A stretch of 64,000 bases of DNA from positions 1-64,000 of the forward strand of contig JBMFOT010000003.1 of NCBI GenBank assembly GCA_049969495.1. The letters run 5' to 3'. The notes beneath the pieces are model-generated. The model ran no database searches. It saw only the letters and a list, made by a program, of their open reading frames with translations, and was not told where the DNA came from. Position 1 is the stretch's first letter. Each line of letters begins with the position of its first letter. This stretch comes from HRBIN16 sp049969495 (GTDB lineage: Bacteria; Armatimonadota; HRBIN16). Made by a program: the position numbers and the translations under genes. Shown piece by piece: positions 21,592 to 30,801 of the stretch.

Positions 21592-22063
21592 CAGTGCCCT
21601 CCCTGGCATCGGGTTGCCTTTTCATCAGCTCTTGCAGGATACTGTGTTTGGTGGAGTAGCAGTCGTCCTCCACAATCACCTGGCGTGCCCTGCGCGTTAT
21701 GGCATTGATAATGATGGGTCCCATCAGGTTGGCGGTCATCTGCTCCGGCTTGCCCTGGGGGATGGTCACGATGACAAACGTCAGGGTGGGCGTGTCGGCG
21801 TCTAGCCCCAGTGCTTCCGCATCGGCGTCCGATATACTCGGCGCATAGTCCGGCATGAAGTGGCGAGGCTCGATGACCACAAAAGCCAAACTCGGCTCTT
21901 CCAGGCTTTGCAGCCAGCGGAAGGGGCTTTTCTCATCCAGGCACAGCACCACGAACCGCCGGTACTGCTCGAAGCCGAATAAACCCTCCGAGAAGGTGAT
22001 GACCGCTTCCTCATCAACCTCCATTCTACCGAAACGAGTGCTATCGATGCAAGTGGTTGTCAT
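21545..22063 (-). CDS. fliW: Flagellar assembly factor FliW
   Basis: 172 residues. Family marks: RFGRMEVDEEAVITFSEGLFGFEQYRRFVVL at 10-40, SPFRWLQSLEEPSLAFVV (46-63), TANLMGPIIINAITRRARQVIVED (108-131). FliW binds either flagellin or CsrA; free FliW allosterically inhibits CsrA, linking flagellin translation to export. The C-terminal 35 residues are charged and appear unstructured, and their DNA also encodes the first 16 codons of csrA. It follows flgL by 11 bases. Confidence 0.95.
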   Translation of the reverse strand: MTTTCIDSTRFGRMEVDEEAVITFSEGLFGFEQYRRFVVLCLDEKSPFRWLQSLEEPSLAFVVIEPRHFMPDYAPSISDADAEALGLDADTPTLTFVIVTIPQGKPEQMTANLMGPIIINAITRRARQVIVEDDCYSTKHSILQELMKRQPDAREGTDAGTHAQSESEHRNR

Positions 22064-22074
22064 TCCTGCGTTCC

Positions 22075-22956
22075 TCAGCGTAGAAAGTCCAGAAGGCTCA
22101 GATTCTCTAATCGTGCCATCGTTGCCAGCGTTACCTGATAGGTCGTCTCCGCCATTTTGAGTTTGGTGACGGCGTCTGCGACATCGGCGTCCTCAATCCC
22201 GCTAAGCAGTTCGGTGAAGTCCACCTTTCTCTTGTCCAGCCGTTGTTGAATCATTTCCAGCTGTTGGATCTTGCTTCCTACGACGGCGCGTGTACGCAAC
22301 AGGTTATCCAGCTGGTTCTGCAGTTCCTGCAAGCCTTCCCGCGAGAGTCCATCGATGTCGTTCGTTTCGACGTAGTGTTTCACTTGCGCGACGGCGTTGT
22401 AGATGCCGGTAATCAGTGGCCCCCCCTGTACATTGACGCTCATCACCACAGCCGGGCTGACCTCCACATTCAGGCTTCCCTCGTCACCGTGGTAGACGAG
22501 AGTGTCGCCCGATGTGGTAAACGGGGCGGTGAGTGTTCGAAGTCCGGCAAAGATAAAGCGATCGCCGTAGGTGGTGTTATTGCCGATGCTGACGATCTCC
22601 GCCATGATTTGTGCTATCTGGTGGGCGATGGCAGCGCGCCCCTCTGGGTTCTGCGTATCGGTTGCCGCCTGAATAGCAAGGCTTTTCGTCTGGCGTATCA
22701 GGTCGTTTAGATTCTCCAGCGCTACGTCCGTGATAGAGAGAAAGTTCTTAGCGGTTTTGAGGTTGCGCTGGTACTGTTCGCTTTCCTGCAGCAGACGATG
22801 CAGGGTAATGCCCAGCGATGCCCCGAAAGGGTCGTCAGATGGTCGCTGGATGCGTTTGCCGGTCACCACCGTTTGCTGCGCCAGATGGTAGCGTTCGTAG
22901 TTGCGCTCCATCGCCTGCTGCATCGCGTTAAGCATCTGTGCTGTGCTGACTCGCAT
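22075..22956 (-). CDS. flgL: Flagellar hook-filament junction protein FlgL (HAP3)
   Basis: 293 residues from ATG 22956 (MRVSTAQMLNAMQQ), with GAGGGTGA eight bases upstream. The flagellin-like N-terminus contains QQTVVTGKRIQRPSDDPFGAS (the family motif) and the C-terminus DVADAVTKLKMAETTYQVTLAT. It joins FlgK to the filament outside the cell. The downstream partner flgK is only 21 bases upstream in the transcript. Confidence 0.93.
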   Translation of the reverse strand: MRVSTAQMLNAMQQAMERNYERYHLAQQTVVTGKRIQRPSDDPFGASLGITLHRLLQESEQYQRNLKTAKNFLSITDVALENLNDLIRQTKSLAIQAATDTQNPEGRAAIAHQIAQIMAEIVSIGNNTTYGDRFIFAGLRTLTAPFTTSGDTLVYHGDEGSLNVEVSPAVVMSVNVQGGPLITGIYNAVAQVKHYVETNDIDGLSREGLQELQNQLDNLLRTRAVVGSKIQQLEMIQQRLDKRKVDFTELLSGIEDADVADAVTKLKMAETTYQVTLATMARLENLSLLDFLR

Positions 22957-22977
22957 GGCGTTGCTCACCCTCTTTTA

Positions 22978-24351
22978 TTATCGGCGTCCGACGAACGCTG
23001 CCAGCATATCGGCGATGGCAGCATCCATGATGCTCACCAGCTGAGCCGACGCTTGATAGCTGCGCTGGTAGCGCAACAGGTTTGCCATTTCCTCATCCAT
23101 GTTTACTCCAGAAACGGACTCACGCTCGGCTTGCAGGTTCTGCAGGATGATTTTCTGATTTTCCTGCCCGGTGGATGCGGCCCGTGTATGTTCCCCTAGT
23201 TCTGCCACCAATGCGCTGTAGAAGTCTGGGATGGTTTTATTATCTAGGCTTACAAGAGCTTGCTGGCGCAACCGTGCGATCTCCAGTGCCTTGTTACCAT
23301 CACCTGGTGCAGGAGTAACTCCCGCCGCAATATGATTGATATCAGTGAGGTCCTCGCTGATGCGAATGCTGAGCGCGTCGTCACCTTCCAGCAGACGGTA
23401 ACCGGTGTTGCCGTCTAGTCCATAACCTGTCTCATGGATGGTGTTCACGGAGTTGATTAGCTCACGCGCCAATCGATCCAGCCTCTCGCGGTACGAGTGG
23501 ATGTATTGCATAGCATCCATCAGTCCGCGTACACTTCCACCACCAATGTATGCTCGTAAGTCTGCACCATCGGTGAGCAGCTTGTTCACATAATCCACTT
23601 CGCTAGGGAGAGTGTAGGCACGCTCTGCTTGTACCAAGACGAACTCCCCCAGAGACAGCCGCACCGTGCCGTCGCGCATCTCTGTTGCACGAACCTCGAC
23701 GTATTCTGACAGCTTCTCTATCAGGTTTGTTCGCTTATCCAGGAGGTCGTTGGGTGTTGTGCCGAGTGCCTTATTATAACGTATTTTCACATTCAGGTCG
23801 GCGATGCTCTGAGCGATAGAATTGATTTCACTGACCGCCGCCCGCACCCGCTGGTCCATTTCGGCGAAGATTTCATCCAGGCGCACAGCCAGCTGCCGAA
23901 AGGTGCGTGCTAAGCCGTCTGCCTGCTGGTACACGCTGGCGCGTATTCCGACGTTCTCTGGGTTGGCGGACAGTTCTTGAAAGGCGTTGAAGAAGCCGAC
24001 GATCTGGCGCGATAGACCGGCGTCTGTCGGTTCACTGAAGACATCTTCTGCCTGCGTCAGGCGCTGATATAGTGTGTTCAGCCGATAGTACTGACTGCTG
24101 GTATTAGCCACTCTGCCATCGAGGAATGTGTCTCGAATACGCTGAATGCTCTCGACGCGCACCCCGCTGCCCATGAACAGCGTTTTGACGCCTTGTAACA
24201 CCTGCGGTTCTGTGGTGACCAGGTTTACCCGCTGGCGCGAGTAGCCGGGCGTATTGATGTTCGCCAGATTGTGTCCGGTGGTGTTCATCGCCATCTGCAT
24301 CGATTGCAGAGCGCGTGACGCCAGCTCGATCCCGAAGAACGTCCACGGCAT
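22978..24351 (-). CDS. flgK: Flagellar hook-associated protein FlgK (HAP1)
   Basis: 457 residues. N-terminal rod/hook signature ALQSMQMAMNTTGHNLANINTPGYSRQRV (14-42) and C-terminal VNMDEEMANLLRYQRSYQASAQLVSIMDAAI are the coiled-coil ends shared by axial proteins. The middle is the variable D2/D3 part. GGAGGT lies eight bases before ATG 24351. It caps the hook so the filament can attach. Its length is typical of smaller FlgK proteins. Confidence 0.95.
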   Translation of the reverse strand: MPWTFFGIELASRALQSMQMAMNTTGHNLANINTPGYSRQRVNLVTTEPQVLQGVKTLFMGSGVRVESIQRIRDTFLDGRVANTSSQYYRLNTLYQRLTQAEDVFSEPTDAGLSRQIVGFFNAFQELSANPENVGIRASVYQQADGLARTFRQLAVRLDEIFAEMDQRVRAAVSEINSIAQSIADLNVKIRYNKALGTTPNDLLDKRTNLIEKLSEYVEVRATEMRDGTVRLSLGEFVLVQAERAYTLPSEVDYVNKLLTDGADLRAYIGGGSVRGLMDAMQYIHSYRERLDRLARELINSVNTIHETGYGLDGNTGYRLLEGDDALSIRISEDLTDINHIAAGVTPAPGDGNKALEIARLRQQALVSLDNKTIPDFYSALVAELGEHTRAASTGQENQKIILQNLQAERESVSGVNMDEEMANLLRYQRSYQASAQLVSIMDAAIADMLAAFVGRR

Positions 24352-24355
24352 TCTC

Positions 24356-24856
24356 TCATACCTCCGCGTTGAGTATCATCGACGTTTCGACGTCTGCGTG
24401 CGGATGGTAGCTTACCTGGTTATAAGCGGCGTTTACCACCAGAGCCAACCACATGTTCACCGTTTCCGCAGCATGGTTCACCAGCGTGCGGTTGCGCTCG
24501 TTCAGCGTCTGCAACCGACGAACCTCCTGAACCAGCTCACGCTGGAGCCATTTCAGCGTGCGCGATACCTGCTCAGGGGCTATCTGGGCACAATCCGAGA
24601 GCGTTGGGGGCTGTGCGTGCAACCCCATACTTTCACCCAGGCGGCGAACAATCTCCTTGCGCTGGTGCTCCAGCACGTCTATTTCGTCAAGGTGTTCCGC
24701 TTGCTGTCGGGTGATTTCCGCCAGCCGTTCGACGTCCGCTGCTGCCAGCACGTGTGTTTGCTCTCGGCTCAGGTTTATCAGCGCGTGCACGTGCCTGCGC
24801 TGTTCCCGCAAATTGGATACAAGATCGCGCCACAGGCTGCTATCCTGTTTGTTCAT
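24356..24856 (-). CDS. flgN: FlgN-type chaperone for FlgK/FlgL
   Basis: 166 residues, nearly all helical. LREQRRHVHALINLSREQTHVLAAADVERLAEITRQQAEHLDEI matches the FlgN pattern of two long helices with LxxLxxxxQ repeats. The position directly before flgK agrees. It keeps FlgK and FlgL soluble and unfolded for export. It overlaps the flgJ-like gene by 17 bases. Confidence 0.85.
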   Translation of the reverse strand: MNKQDSSLWRDLVSNLREQRRHVHALINLSREQTHVLAAADVERLAEITRQQAEHLDEIDVLEHQRKEIVRRLGESMGLHAQPPTLSDCAQIAPEQVSRTLKWLQRELVQEVRRLQTLNERNRTLVNHAAETVNMWLALVVNAAYNQVSYHPHADVETSMILNAEV

Positions 24857-25142
24857 CGTCGGTTCCTCCAGTCACCCTCTTGGATGTTTGTAAGTAAGGG
24901 CTGAGTTTCTCATAAAGCATCTTCCCCAAACCGAACTGGTCGCTATGTGCTAACTGTTGCGCCAGTGCCTCATCCATCATGTCGGTATACATCTGCGTAG
25001 CGTAGCTGGACTGCGCCGTGGAGATGGTGCGACGCATCGCGCGCAGCAGCTGGTGCAAGAACTGCGCTTCCATCTGCCGCGTGGCTTCGCGTAACCGCCA
25101 TCGCTGGTCGTCTATCCCCTCGCGTGCTTGCACCCGTATCAT
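24840..25142 (-). CDS. flgJ: FlgJ-like rod-binding protein without muramidase domain
   Basis: 100 residues: LREATRQMEAQFLHQLLRAMRRTI then QMYTDMMDEALAQQLAHSDQFGLGKMLYEKL is the rod-binding domain found at the N-terminus of enteric FlgJ. The peptidoglycan hydrolase domain is absent, as in many non-proteobacteria. It acts in the periplasm as a scaffold for rod assembly. It overlaps flgI by four bases and flgN by 17. Confidence 0.9.
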   Translation of the reverse strand: MIRVQAREGIDDQRWRLREATRQMEAQFLHQLLRAMRRTISTAQSSYATQMYTDMMDEALAQQLAHSDQFGLGKMLYEKLSPYLQTSKRVTGGTDDEQTG

Positions 25143-26239
25143 TGCACCTCCACCTCCGCGTGCAGTGCCCCCGCCGCCCTTAACGCCTGCAGGATGGACA
25201 TCAGGTCGCGTGGGCTAACTCCCAGCATGTTCAGCGCTTTGACTATCTGGTCAACGGTCACCGCTTCCGGCAAAGCGATCAGTCGCTCTGCTTGTTCCGT
25301 CACTTTCACATCCCGCCGGGTAGTTGTCGTTGTTGTGCCCCCGGATAGCGGTGCGGGTTGAGAGACCTGCGGTTTGGCTTCGATGCGTACCGTCAGGTTG
25401 CCGTGAGCCACCGCTGCCGGACTGAGCGTGACATTACCTCCCAATACCACCGTGCCCGTGCGTTCGTTAATCACTACCCGTGCCGGCGTATCCGGCTGTA
25501 CCGTGATCTCCTGCAGGGCGGCTATAAGGGTGACCGCATCCTCGCGGTCCTCTCCGCTGAGGTCTACCTTGATGGTGCCGGCGTCCAGTGCGCGGGGCAG
25601 GGTCTGCGGGAACTTCTGCCGAATAGCGGATGCCACCCGTGCGGCGGTAGTAAAATCCGGTGCGTTGAGGGTAATCAGCACGCTGTTGTCCCTCACGACA
25701 CTGGCAGGCACTTCACGCTCCACAACCGCTCCTGCCGGTATCCGCCCGACGGTCAGGTGGTTCTTCTGCTGAGAAGAGCCACCGGATGATGCTCCAAATC
25801 CGCCCACCGAAATCGGTCCCTGAGCCACCGCGTACACGTTGCCGTCCGCCCCCATCAGTGGGGTCTGCAGTAATGTGCCGCCTTGCAGGGAGCGCGCGTC
25901 GCCGATGGATGAAACGGTGACATCAATTCGGCTCCCCTCCCGTGCAAAGGGTGGCAGGTCGGCAGTGACCATCACGGCGGCGATGTTCTTCACTTTCATC
26001 TGACCGGCAGGCACGCTGATACCGAAGCGTTGGAGCATGTTCGCGACCGACTGCGTGGTGAACAGAGTGCCTTTGCTATCGCCTGTGCCTTCCAGCCCCA
26101 CCACCAGCCCGTAGCCGATAAGCTGGTTGCCTCGTGCGCCCTGTACCTGCGCGATGTCTTTCAGACGCACGTCAGGCGTTGCCGATGCCAGCACAGCGCA
26201 GGTGAACAGCCAGAACACTATGTTGCTGATGGCTCTCAT
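25139..26239 (-). CDS. flgI: Flagellar P-ring protein FlgI
   Basis: 366 residues with a signal peptide (FWLFTCAVLASATP) and GAGGTGA before ATG 26239. VRLKDIAQVQGARGNQLIGYGLVVGLEGTGD is the diagnostic FlgI N-terminus; SVANMLQRFGI and VKNIAAVMVTADLPPFAREG follow. FlgI forms the bushing in the peptidoglycan. Its presence with FlgH shows an outer-membrane-bearing cell. Confidence 0.96.
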   Translation of the reverse strand: MRAISNIVFWLFTCAVLASATPDVRLKDIAQVQGARGNQLIGYGLVVGLEGTGDSKGTLFTTQSVANMLQRFGISVPAGQMKVKNIAAVMVTADLPPFAREGSRIDVTVSSIGDARSLQGGTLLQTPLMGADGNVYAVAQGPISVGGFGASSGGSSQQKNHLTVGRIPAGAVVEREVPASVVRDNSVLITLNAPDFTTAARVASAIRQKFPQTLPRALDAGTIKVDLSGEDREDAVTLIAALQEITVQPDTPARVVINERTGTVVLGGNVTLSPAAVAHGNLTVRIEAKPQVSQPAPLSGGTTTTTTRRDVKVTEQAERLIALPEAVTVDQIVKALNMLGVSPRDLMSILQALRAAGALHAEVEVQ

Positions 26240-26251
26240 TGTTTCACCTCA

Positions 26252-26821
26252 CTAGAACAGCCATTTGAGCAGCTTGGTCAACAGCCCTTCTCGCTGTTTG
26301 TTGCCGACCGGACCTTTGCCCTCGTAGTGAATCTCCGCCTGTGCGATGGCAGTGGAGGGGACGGTGTTTTCTGCCGAGACGTCCTCCGGTCGCACGATGC
26401 CCGTCAGCACGATTTTCTCTTTCTCACCGTTCACTCCGACGGTGCGCGTGCCTTCTACCTTCAGGTTGCCATTGGGCAGAACCTCTTTGACCACCACGCT
26501 GATTTTGCCCACCAGCGTGCCGCTGCGGGTGGTGCTGCCCGAAGCCTGTGAGTTCGTCTTCCCGCTGAGCGACCATTCAGGCAACATGCTCAACAGCGGT
26601 CCCACGCCCGGCTTGGTGGACGCCGAGTCGCTTTTGCTGGTCTTGGTGTCGGCGCGACTGGAGGCGGTGGTGCTCTCGTAGATGAGCACCGTCAACACAT
26701 CGCCCTCTTTGACCGCCTTCCGGTCGGCGTAGAGACTGCGGTTGCCGTCCTTCCATAACGAGTCCGCCGGAACGCATCCACAAATCAACAGGATGATTAG
26801 CCCCATCACGAACGTTCGCAT
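26252..26821 (-). CDS. flgH: Flagellar L-ring lipoprotein FlgH
   Basis: 189 residues. The lipobox LLICGC (Cys15) marks a lipoprotein; then SLWKDGNRSLYADRKAVKEGDVLTVLIYEST, and the C-terminal NLKVEGTRTVGVNGEKEKIVLTGIVRPEDV typical of FlgH. It forms the ring in the outer membrane around the rod. RBS GGAGGT before ATG 26821. Confidence 0.95.
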   Translation of the reverse strand: MRTFVMGLIILLICGCVPADSLWKDGNRSLYADRKAVKEGDVLTVLIYESTTASSRADTKTSKSDSASTKPGVGPLLSMLPEWSLSGKTNSQASGSTTRSGTLVGKISVVVKEVLPNGNLKVEGTRTVGVNGEKEKIVLTGIVRPEDVSAENTVPSTAIAQAEIHYEGKGPVGNKQREGLLTKLLKWLF

Positions 26822-26836
26822 CGTTATACCTCCATC

Positions 26837-27790
26837 TCAGTGCACGTCTACTGTGACCGTTTCCGCATCCGTCACAGTAGCCAGCAGGGTTTTGCGCGTG
26901 TCGGCGACCTGCACGCGGATGCGCGCGCCCACTTTACCGTCCTGCAGGGCAACCGCGCCCGTCTCCACTACTGCCCCGCCCAGTCTGACCAGCAGATTCA
27001 CATTCTGCCCGCGCCGCACGACAGCTGGCTCGTCCACCGCTGAACGCTTGAGCGGCTGTCCGGTGGTGAGGGGACGGCAAGCAATTTTGCCGATGACCTC
27101 TGCAGGGTCGGTGAGCAAATCCGAGGCGTCCATATCGGTTGCGATTCTCTGCACCGCCACAGATTCGGCATCTATCGCCTCGCCGGTGCGTATCGCCCGC
27201 CTGGCTACCAGCACCTCGCGCCACCGAACGACGTGCAGGCACACGTTGAGCGTGATGGGTGAGGTTCCACTACAAGCTACCTTCACCGGAACCAGGTACA
27301 AGCCCGCTCCCAGCGCGCGGGGGGCGCCTGCCGTGACCTGCACCTCGTCGTTCGGCAGTGACAGATCGCGGGGCGGTGTGTTGCACACTATCTGTGCGTC
27401 ATCTGGCAAAGATATCGCTTCGCGCAGCTCGTGGATAGCCGCCTCTATCGCTTGCTGCGCCCGGAAGAGATACGTTTCTCGCCTCACCACGATTTTCTGT
27501 GGGGTGACGATATCAAACGCCTCCGGGCGAAAACCGTGCTGGCGCAGGCGAGTGGCAATCTGCTCCGATGTCATGACGCGCTCCAGACCGGGCAGGGGAG
27601 AGGTACCCAGCACGACGCCTGCCAGCCGTGCCTGCGTTTGGGCATCCACGCCTGTAAAGGTCGCCACGTCGCCGAGGGTGAACTGAGCGTTCTTCACGAT
27701 GCTCAGGTCACGCAGCGCAATGCGCGGTTGCGGAGCGCACCACGCGCTCGTTGCCACCCATGCCGCAATGGTCAGGATAGACAGTCTCAC
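26837..27790 (-). CDS. flgA: P-ring assembly chaperone FlgA
   Basis: 317 residues from GTG 27790 (GAGGTGATAACCG upstream) with a short signal peptide (ILTIAAWVATSAWCA). Two SAF-type repeats precede the FlgA C-terminus: VVRWREVLVARRAIRTGEAIDAESV and the closing GKVGARIRVQVADTRKTLLATVTDAETV. FlgA is periplasmic and helps FlgI polymerise. Its position before flgH and flgI agrees. Confidence 0.9.
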   Translation of the reverse strand: MRLSILTIAAWVATSAWCAPQPRIALRDLSIVKNAQFTLGDVATFTGVDAQTQARLAGVVLGTSPLPGLERVMTSEQIATRLRQHGFRPEAFDIVTPQKIVVRRETYLFRAQQAIEAAIHELREAISLPDDAQIVCNTPPRDLSLPNDEVQVTAGAPRALGAGLYLVPVKVACSGTSPITLNVCLHVVRWREVLVARRAIRTGEAIDAESVAVQRIATDMDASDLLTDPAEVIGKIACRPLTTGQPLKRSAVDEPAVVRRGQNVNLLVRLGGAVVETGAVALQDGKVGARIRVQVADTRKTLLATVTDAETVTVDVH

Positions 27791-27802
27791 CGGTTATCAC
27801 CT

Positions 27803-28591
27803 CTATCGCCTCAGGTTGTTGGCGATGTTCAGCATCTCATCCGATGTCTGGATGGCTTTCGCGCTGATTTCGTAAGCACGCTGGGCGATAATCATCGCCA
27901 CCATTTCATCCACTATCTGCACGTTGGACATTTCCAGCATGTTCTGGGCAACCGTGCCAAAGCCTTGCTCGCCGGGCGCGCCCTCTACCGGGTCGCCGGA
28001 GGCGGCAGTGGGTTTGTACAGGTTCTGCCCCAAATGCTGTAAGCCGCTGGGGTTGACAAAGCGCGCCAGCTGGATTTGTCCCACTTCATCGGGTGTTGTC
28101 TGCCCCGCACGTAACACCGATACCGTTCCGTCCTTACCGATGGTGATTGTCTGCGCATCCTGCGGGATGATGATTTCCGGTTCCAGAGGGTAGCCGTCAG
28201 AGGTCACCAGCCGCCCCTGAACGTCCAGCTTGAACGCGCCATCACGAGTATATGCCACCGTACCGTCGGGCAGAAGCACTTTGAAGAAGCCGTCGCCCTC
28301 TATCGCCATGTCGGTAGGGTTGTCGGTCTTTTGCAGCGTGCCAGTGGTGAAGACGGTGGCGGTGGAAACCGGGCGCACGCCCAGTCCAACGCTTAACCCG
28401 GTAGGAACCTGCGCGCCTCGGGCGGCGGTAGTGCCCGCAGGGCGAAGCGTTTGATAGAGCAGGTCCTGAAAGTCCGCCCGGCTGCGCTTGAAGCCGACGG
28501 TGTTGACGTTGGCCAGGTTGTTGGCGATAACATCCAGATGCAACTGCTGTGCTGCCATGCCGGTCGCCGATGTGAAAAGCGCCCGCATCAT
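27803..28591 (-). CDS. flgG: Flagellar distal rod protein FlgG
   Basis: 262 residues from ATG 28591 (GGAGGAGGT nine bases upstream), exactly the standard FlgG length. MRALFTSATGMAAQQLHLDVIANNLANVNTVGFKRSRADFQDLLYQ is the rod-protein N-terminus and VQIVDEMVAMIIAQRAYEISAKAIQTSDEMLNIANNLRR the matching C-terminus. It builds the distal rod crossing the periplasm. Confidence 0.96.
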   Translation of the reverse strand: MMRALFTSATGMAAQQLHLDVIANNLANVNTVGFKRSRADFQDLLYQTLRPAGTTAARGAQVPTGLSVGLGVRPVSTATVFTTGTLQKTDNPTDMAIEGDGFFKVLLPDGTVAYTRDGAFKLDVQGRLVTSDGYPLEPEIIIPQDAQTITIGKDGTVSVLRAGQTTPDEVGQIQLARFVNPSGLQHLGQNLYKPTAASGDPVEGAPGEQGFGTVAQNMLEMSNVQIVDEMVAMIIAQRAYEISAKAIQTSDEMLNIANNLRR

Positions 28592-28706
28592 TTTCTGCAA
28601 ACCTCCTCCGTACGTTTTGGGTCATCCCTTGTGCCCCCTCGGTCGGTCAGGGGCAATCATCGGCTTCCGTGCCTGGCGCACGCACGGTCCAGCCGAAAAC
28701 CTCATG

Positions 28707-29441
28707 TTACACTTTACCGACATCGTTTACCGCTCTCTGCAGCGTTTCATCATGCGCCAGAACCGCGCGGTGCGACGCCTCGTAGGCACGCATCGCCACG
28801 ATCATATCCACCATTGCCTGCACCACAGACACGTTGGAACGTTCCAGCGCACCTACCTGCAGGCTATACTGCTGCAGAGGCTGTGCGTTTCCCGCAAAGC
28901 GATTTGCGCCCTCTTTGGAAGCGTTCTGCAACTGCACAATACGCAGGCGGTCTATCACTTGTCCGTTCGCCAGCACGTCACCGTTAGGCGCGATGGTCAG
29001 ATGGGTGTTTGCGCTACGGATGATGCCTCGCATGCCCAGTACCGGCATCCCGTCGGCGGTCGCCAGCGTGCCATCCGCCAACTGCCGAAATGCGCCGTCG
29101 CGCGTGTATCGCTCACCCTGCGGTGTGTTGATGGTGAAAAAGCCCTCACCATCGATGGCCACGTCCAGCGAACGCCCGGTGAGCGCAATCGCTCCGGGAC
29201 GCAGGTCGGTTACCACTTCGTCTACCTCTGCGCCAAAGGAAAGCTTACCAACCTGCGGCGTTGGTGAACCTTTTGTCGGATCACGGTGTCGCCAGATTGC
29301 AGTATTCAGAGCGGTGCGAAACACTGCCTCATCCGCCTTGTAGCCGGTAGTATCGGCGTTGGCGAGGTTGTTGGCAATGGATTCATGTCGCACCTGCTGT
29401 GCCAGCATTCCCGACGCCGCAATGTACAGTCCGCGTAACAT
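28707..29441 (-). CDS. flgF: Flagellar proximal rod protein FlgF
   Basis: 244 residues from ATG 29441 (MLRGLYIAASGM). Same fold and terminal motifs as FlgG (MLAQQVRHESIANNLANADTTGYK), but shorter, and first in the operon as FlgF usually is. The 115 bases between it and flgG hold no gene. A sigma-28-type promoter lies 54 bases upstream. Calling it a second FlgG would also be defensible. Confidence 0.88.
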   Translation of the reverse strand: MLRGLYIAASGMLAQQVRHESIANNLANADTTGYKADEAVFRTALNTAIWRHRDPTKGSPTPQVGKLSFGAEVDEVVTDLRPGAIALTGRSLDVAIDGEGFFTINTPQGERYTRDGAFRQLADGTLATADGMPVLGMRGIIRSANTHLTIAPNGDVLANGQVIDRLRIVQLQNASKEGANRFAGNAQPLQQYSLQVGALERSNVSVVQAMVDMIVAMRAYEASHRAVLAHDETLQRAVNDVGKV

Positions 29442-29494
29442 AGAGCCTTGTTCCACCTGTAAATCTCAAGTGCTGTGTGAGATACCGGTATGGA

Positions 29495-29522
29495 TTATCG
29501 GCAATGGGTGCAGGGTTCTTTA
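29495..29522 (-). promoter_or_regulatory. Candidate sigma-28 promoter of the flgF-csrA operon
   Basis: Minus strand TAAA (29522-29519), 16 bases, GCCGATAA (29502-29495). Both elements match the FliA/SigD consensus. It lies between the divergent flgF and MFS genes. Confidence 0.66.
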
Positions 29523-29535
29523 CGGGGGGCTATGT

Positions 29536-29541
29536 TATAAT
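29536..29541 (+). promoter_or_regulatory. -10 element of the MFS gene; probable leaderless transcript
   Basis: A perfect TATAAT ends nine bases before ATG 29551, so RNA would begin within a few bases of the start codon, and no Shine-Dalgarno sequence is present. The -35 is poor. The other MFS gene (48485) has the same layout. Confidence 0.42.
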
Positions 29542-29550
29542 GAAACCAAG

Positions 29551-30801
29551 ATGCTCTCACGACTGGCTGAAAAGGTAAACAGCGAGCGGATTATCGGTCG
29601 GGTACTCTCTCCGCAGGTTATTCCCGCGTACCGGTGGGATGCACTGGCGGGTTTGCTGGGCGGTATCTACATGGGGGCGATTTTCCCCTTTGTGATGCGC
29701 ATTGCCCGCGCCGACCTGCACGCCAGTCGCCTTGAAATCAGCCTGCTCACGGCTGCGCCCTTCATCGGTAGTCTGCTGGCCCCTCTATGGGCGCGGCAGA
29801 TGGTGGGCAGGTCCAAAATGCCTTTTTGTGTGTACTCGTGGACGTTTGCCCGTGCCCTGTTCTTCGGGATGTTTCTGGTCACCCAGGCGTGGCAGTTCGT
29901 GTTGTTAATCGGCACAGCGCAAATCATCGGCTCTATATCGGGCCCCGCCTACACCTCCTTGATGAAGGACATCTACCCTGACGAAGAGCGGGGCAGGGCG
30001 ATGGGGCTGGTGCGCGTGGGGGCTTATAGCGCACTGCTTGCCGTCTCCTTTATCGCGGGACACCTGCTGGACTCGGGCGTGCCTTTCAAATGGGTTTTCT
30101 CTGTGGCGGCGATTATCGGCATTGCAGGAGCATGGTGTTTCAGCCGCGTGCCGGTGCGTGAGTCTTTTATACCGGTAGCCGAGCAAGAGCGCGTGTCCGC
30201 CTTCGGTTTTTGGTTGCAGACGGTGGCTATCCTGAAGCGGAACAGAGGCTTTCGCTGGTTCGCTGCGTCGGTGATGACCTACGGCTTCGGCAACCTGGTG
30301 GCGTTTACTCTCTATCCGCTGTATCAGGTAGACCGCCTGCACGTGACGAACACGCAAGTAGCCACCCTGACAAACGCGGCTTCTATTTCTTCAGTGATTG
30401 CCTTCGCTTACTGGGGACACTTTATGGACAGGCACGGTGCGTTGTGGACTGCGCTGGTGAATATCCTCATCCAGTGTCTGATGCCTGTGGTGTATCTGTT
30501 CTCCGGGGCGTGGTGGCATTTGATACCTGCAGCAATGGCGCAGGGCGTTGCCGGGGCAGGCATCGAACTGGCTTATCTGAACGTTATCCTTACCCTTTCG
30601 GAGGAGGGCAAAGAGGCACAGTATCAGGCGTTGCACAGCATGTTACTGGGTGTGCGGGGCACCATCGCGCCTTTTGTTGCGGTGCCCATTCTGCGCGCGC
30701 TTGGCTTCCATCTCAGCTTTGTGGCCTGTCTTTCGCTGATGGTGCTGGGTGCGTACATGCAGGCGGTGTCCCTGCACGCTTACCGACGGCGCGGCGTTTA
30801 G
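29551..30801 (+). CDS. MFS transporter
   Basis: 416 residues from ATG 29551, about 12 hydrophobic helices. The A-like motif between helices 2 and 3 is degenerate (PLWARQMVGRSKMPF), and an MKDIYPDEERGRAMGLVRVG loop follows helix 4. It moves a small solute across the inner membrane with a proton or other gradient; the substrate is unknown. It diverges from the flagellar operon and ends convergently, overlapping the stop of the 56-aa peptide gene. Confidence 0.85.
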   Translation: MLSRLAEKVNSERIIGRVLSPQVIPAYRWDALAGLLGGIYMGAIFPFVMRIARADLHASRLEISLLTAAPFIGSLLAPLWARQMVGRSKMPFCVYSWTFARALFFGMFLVTQAWQFVLLIGTAQIIGSISGPAYTSLMKDIYPDEERGRAMGLVRVGAYSALLAVSFIAGHLLDSGVPFKWVFSVAAIIGIAGAWCFSRVPVRESFIPVAEQERVSAFGFWLQTVAILKRNRGFRWFAASVMTYGFGNLVAFTLYPLYQVDRLHVTNTQVATLTNAASISSVIAFAYWGHFMDRHGALWTALVNILIQCLMPVVYLFSGAWWHLIPAAMAQGVAGAGIELAYLNVILTLSEEGKEAQYQALHSMLLGVRGTIAPFVAVPILRALGFHLSFVACLSLMVLGAYMQAVSLHAYRRRGV

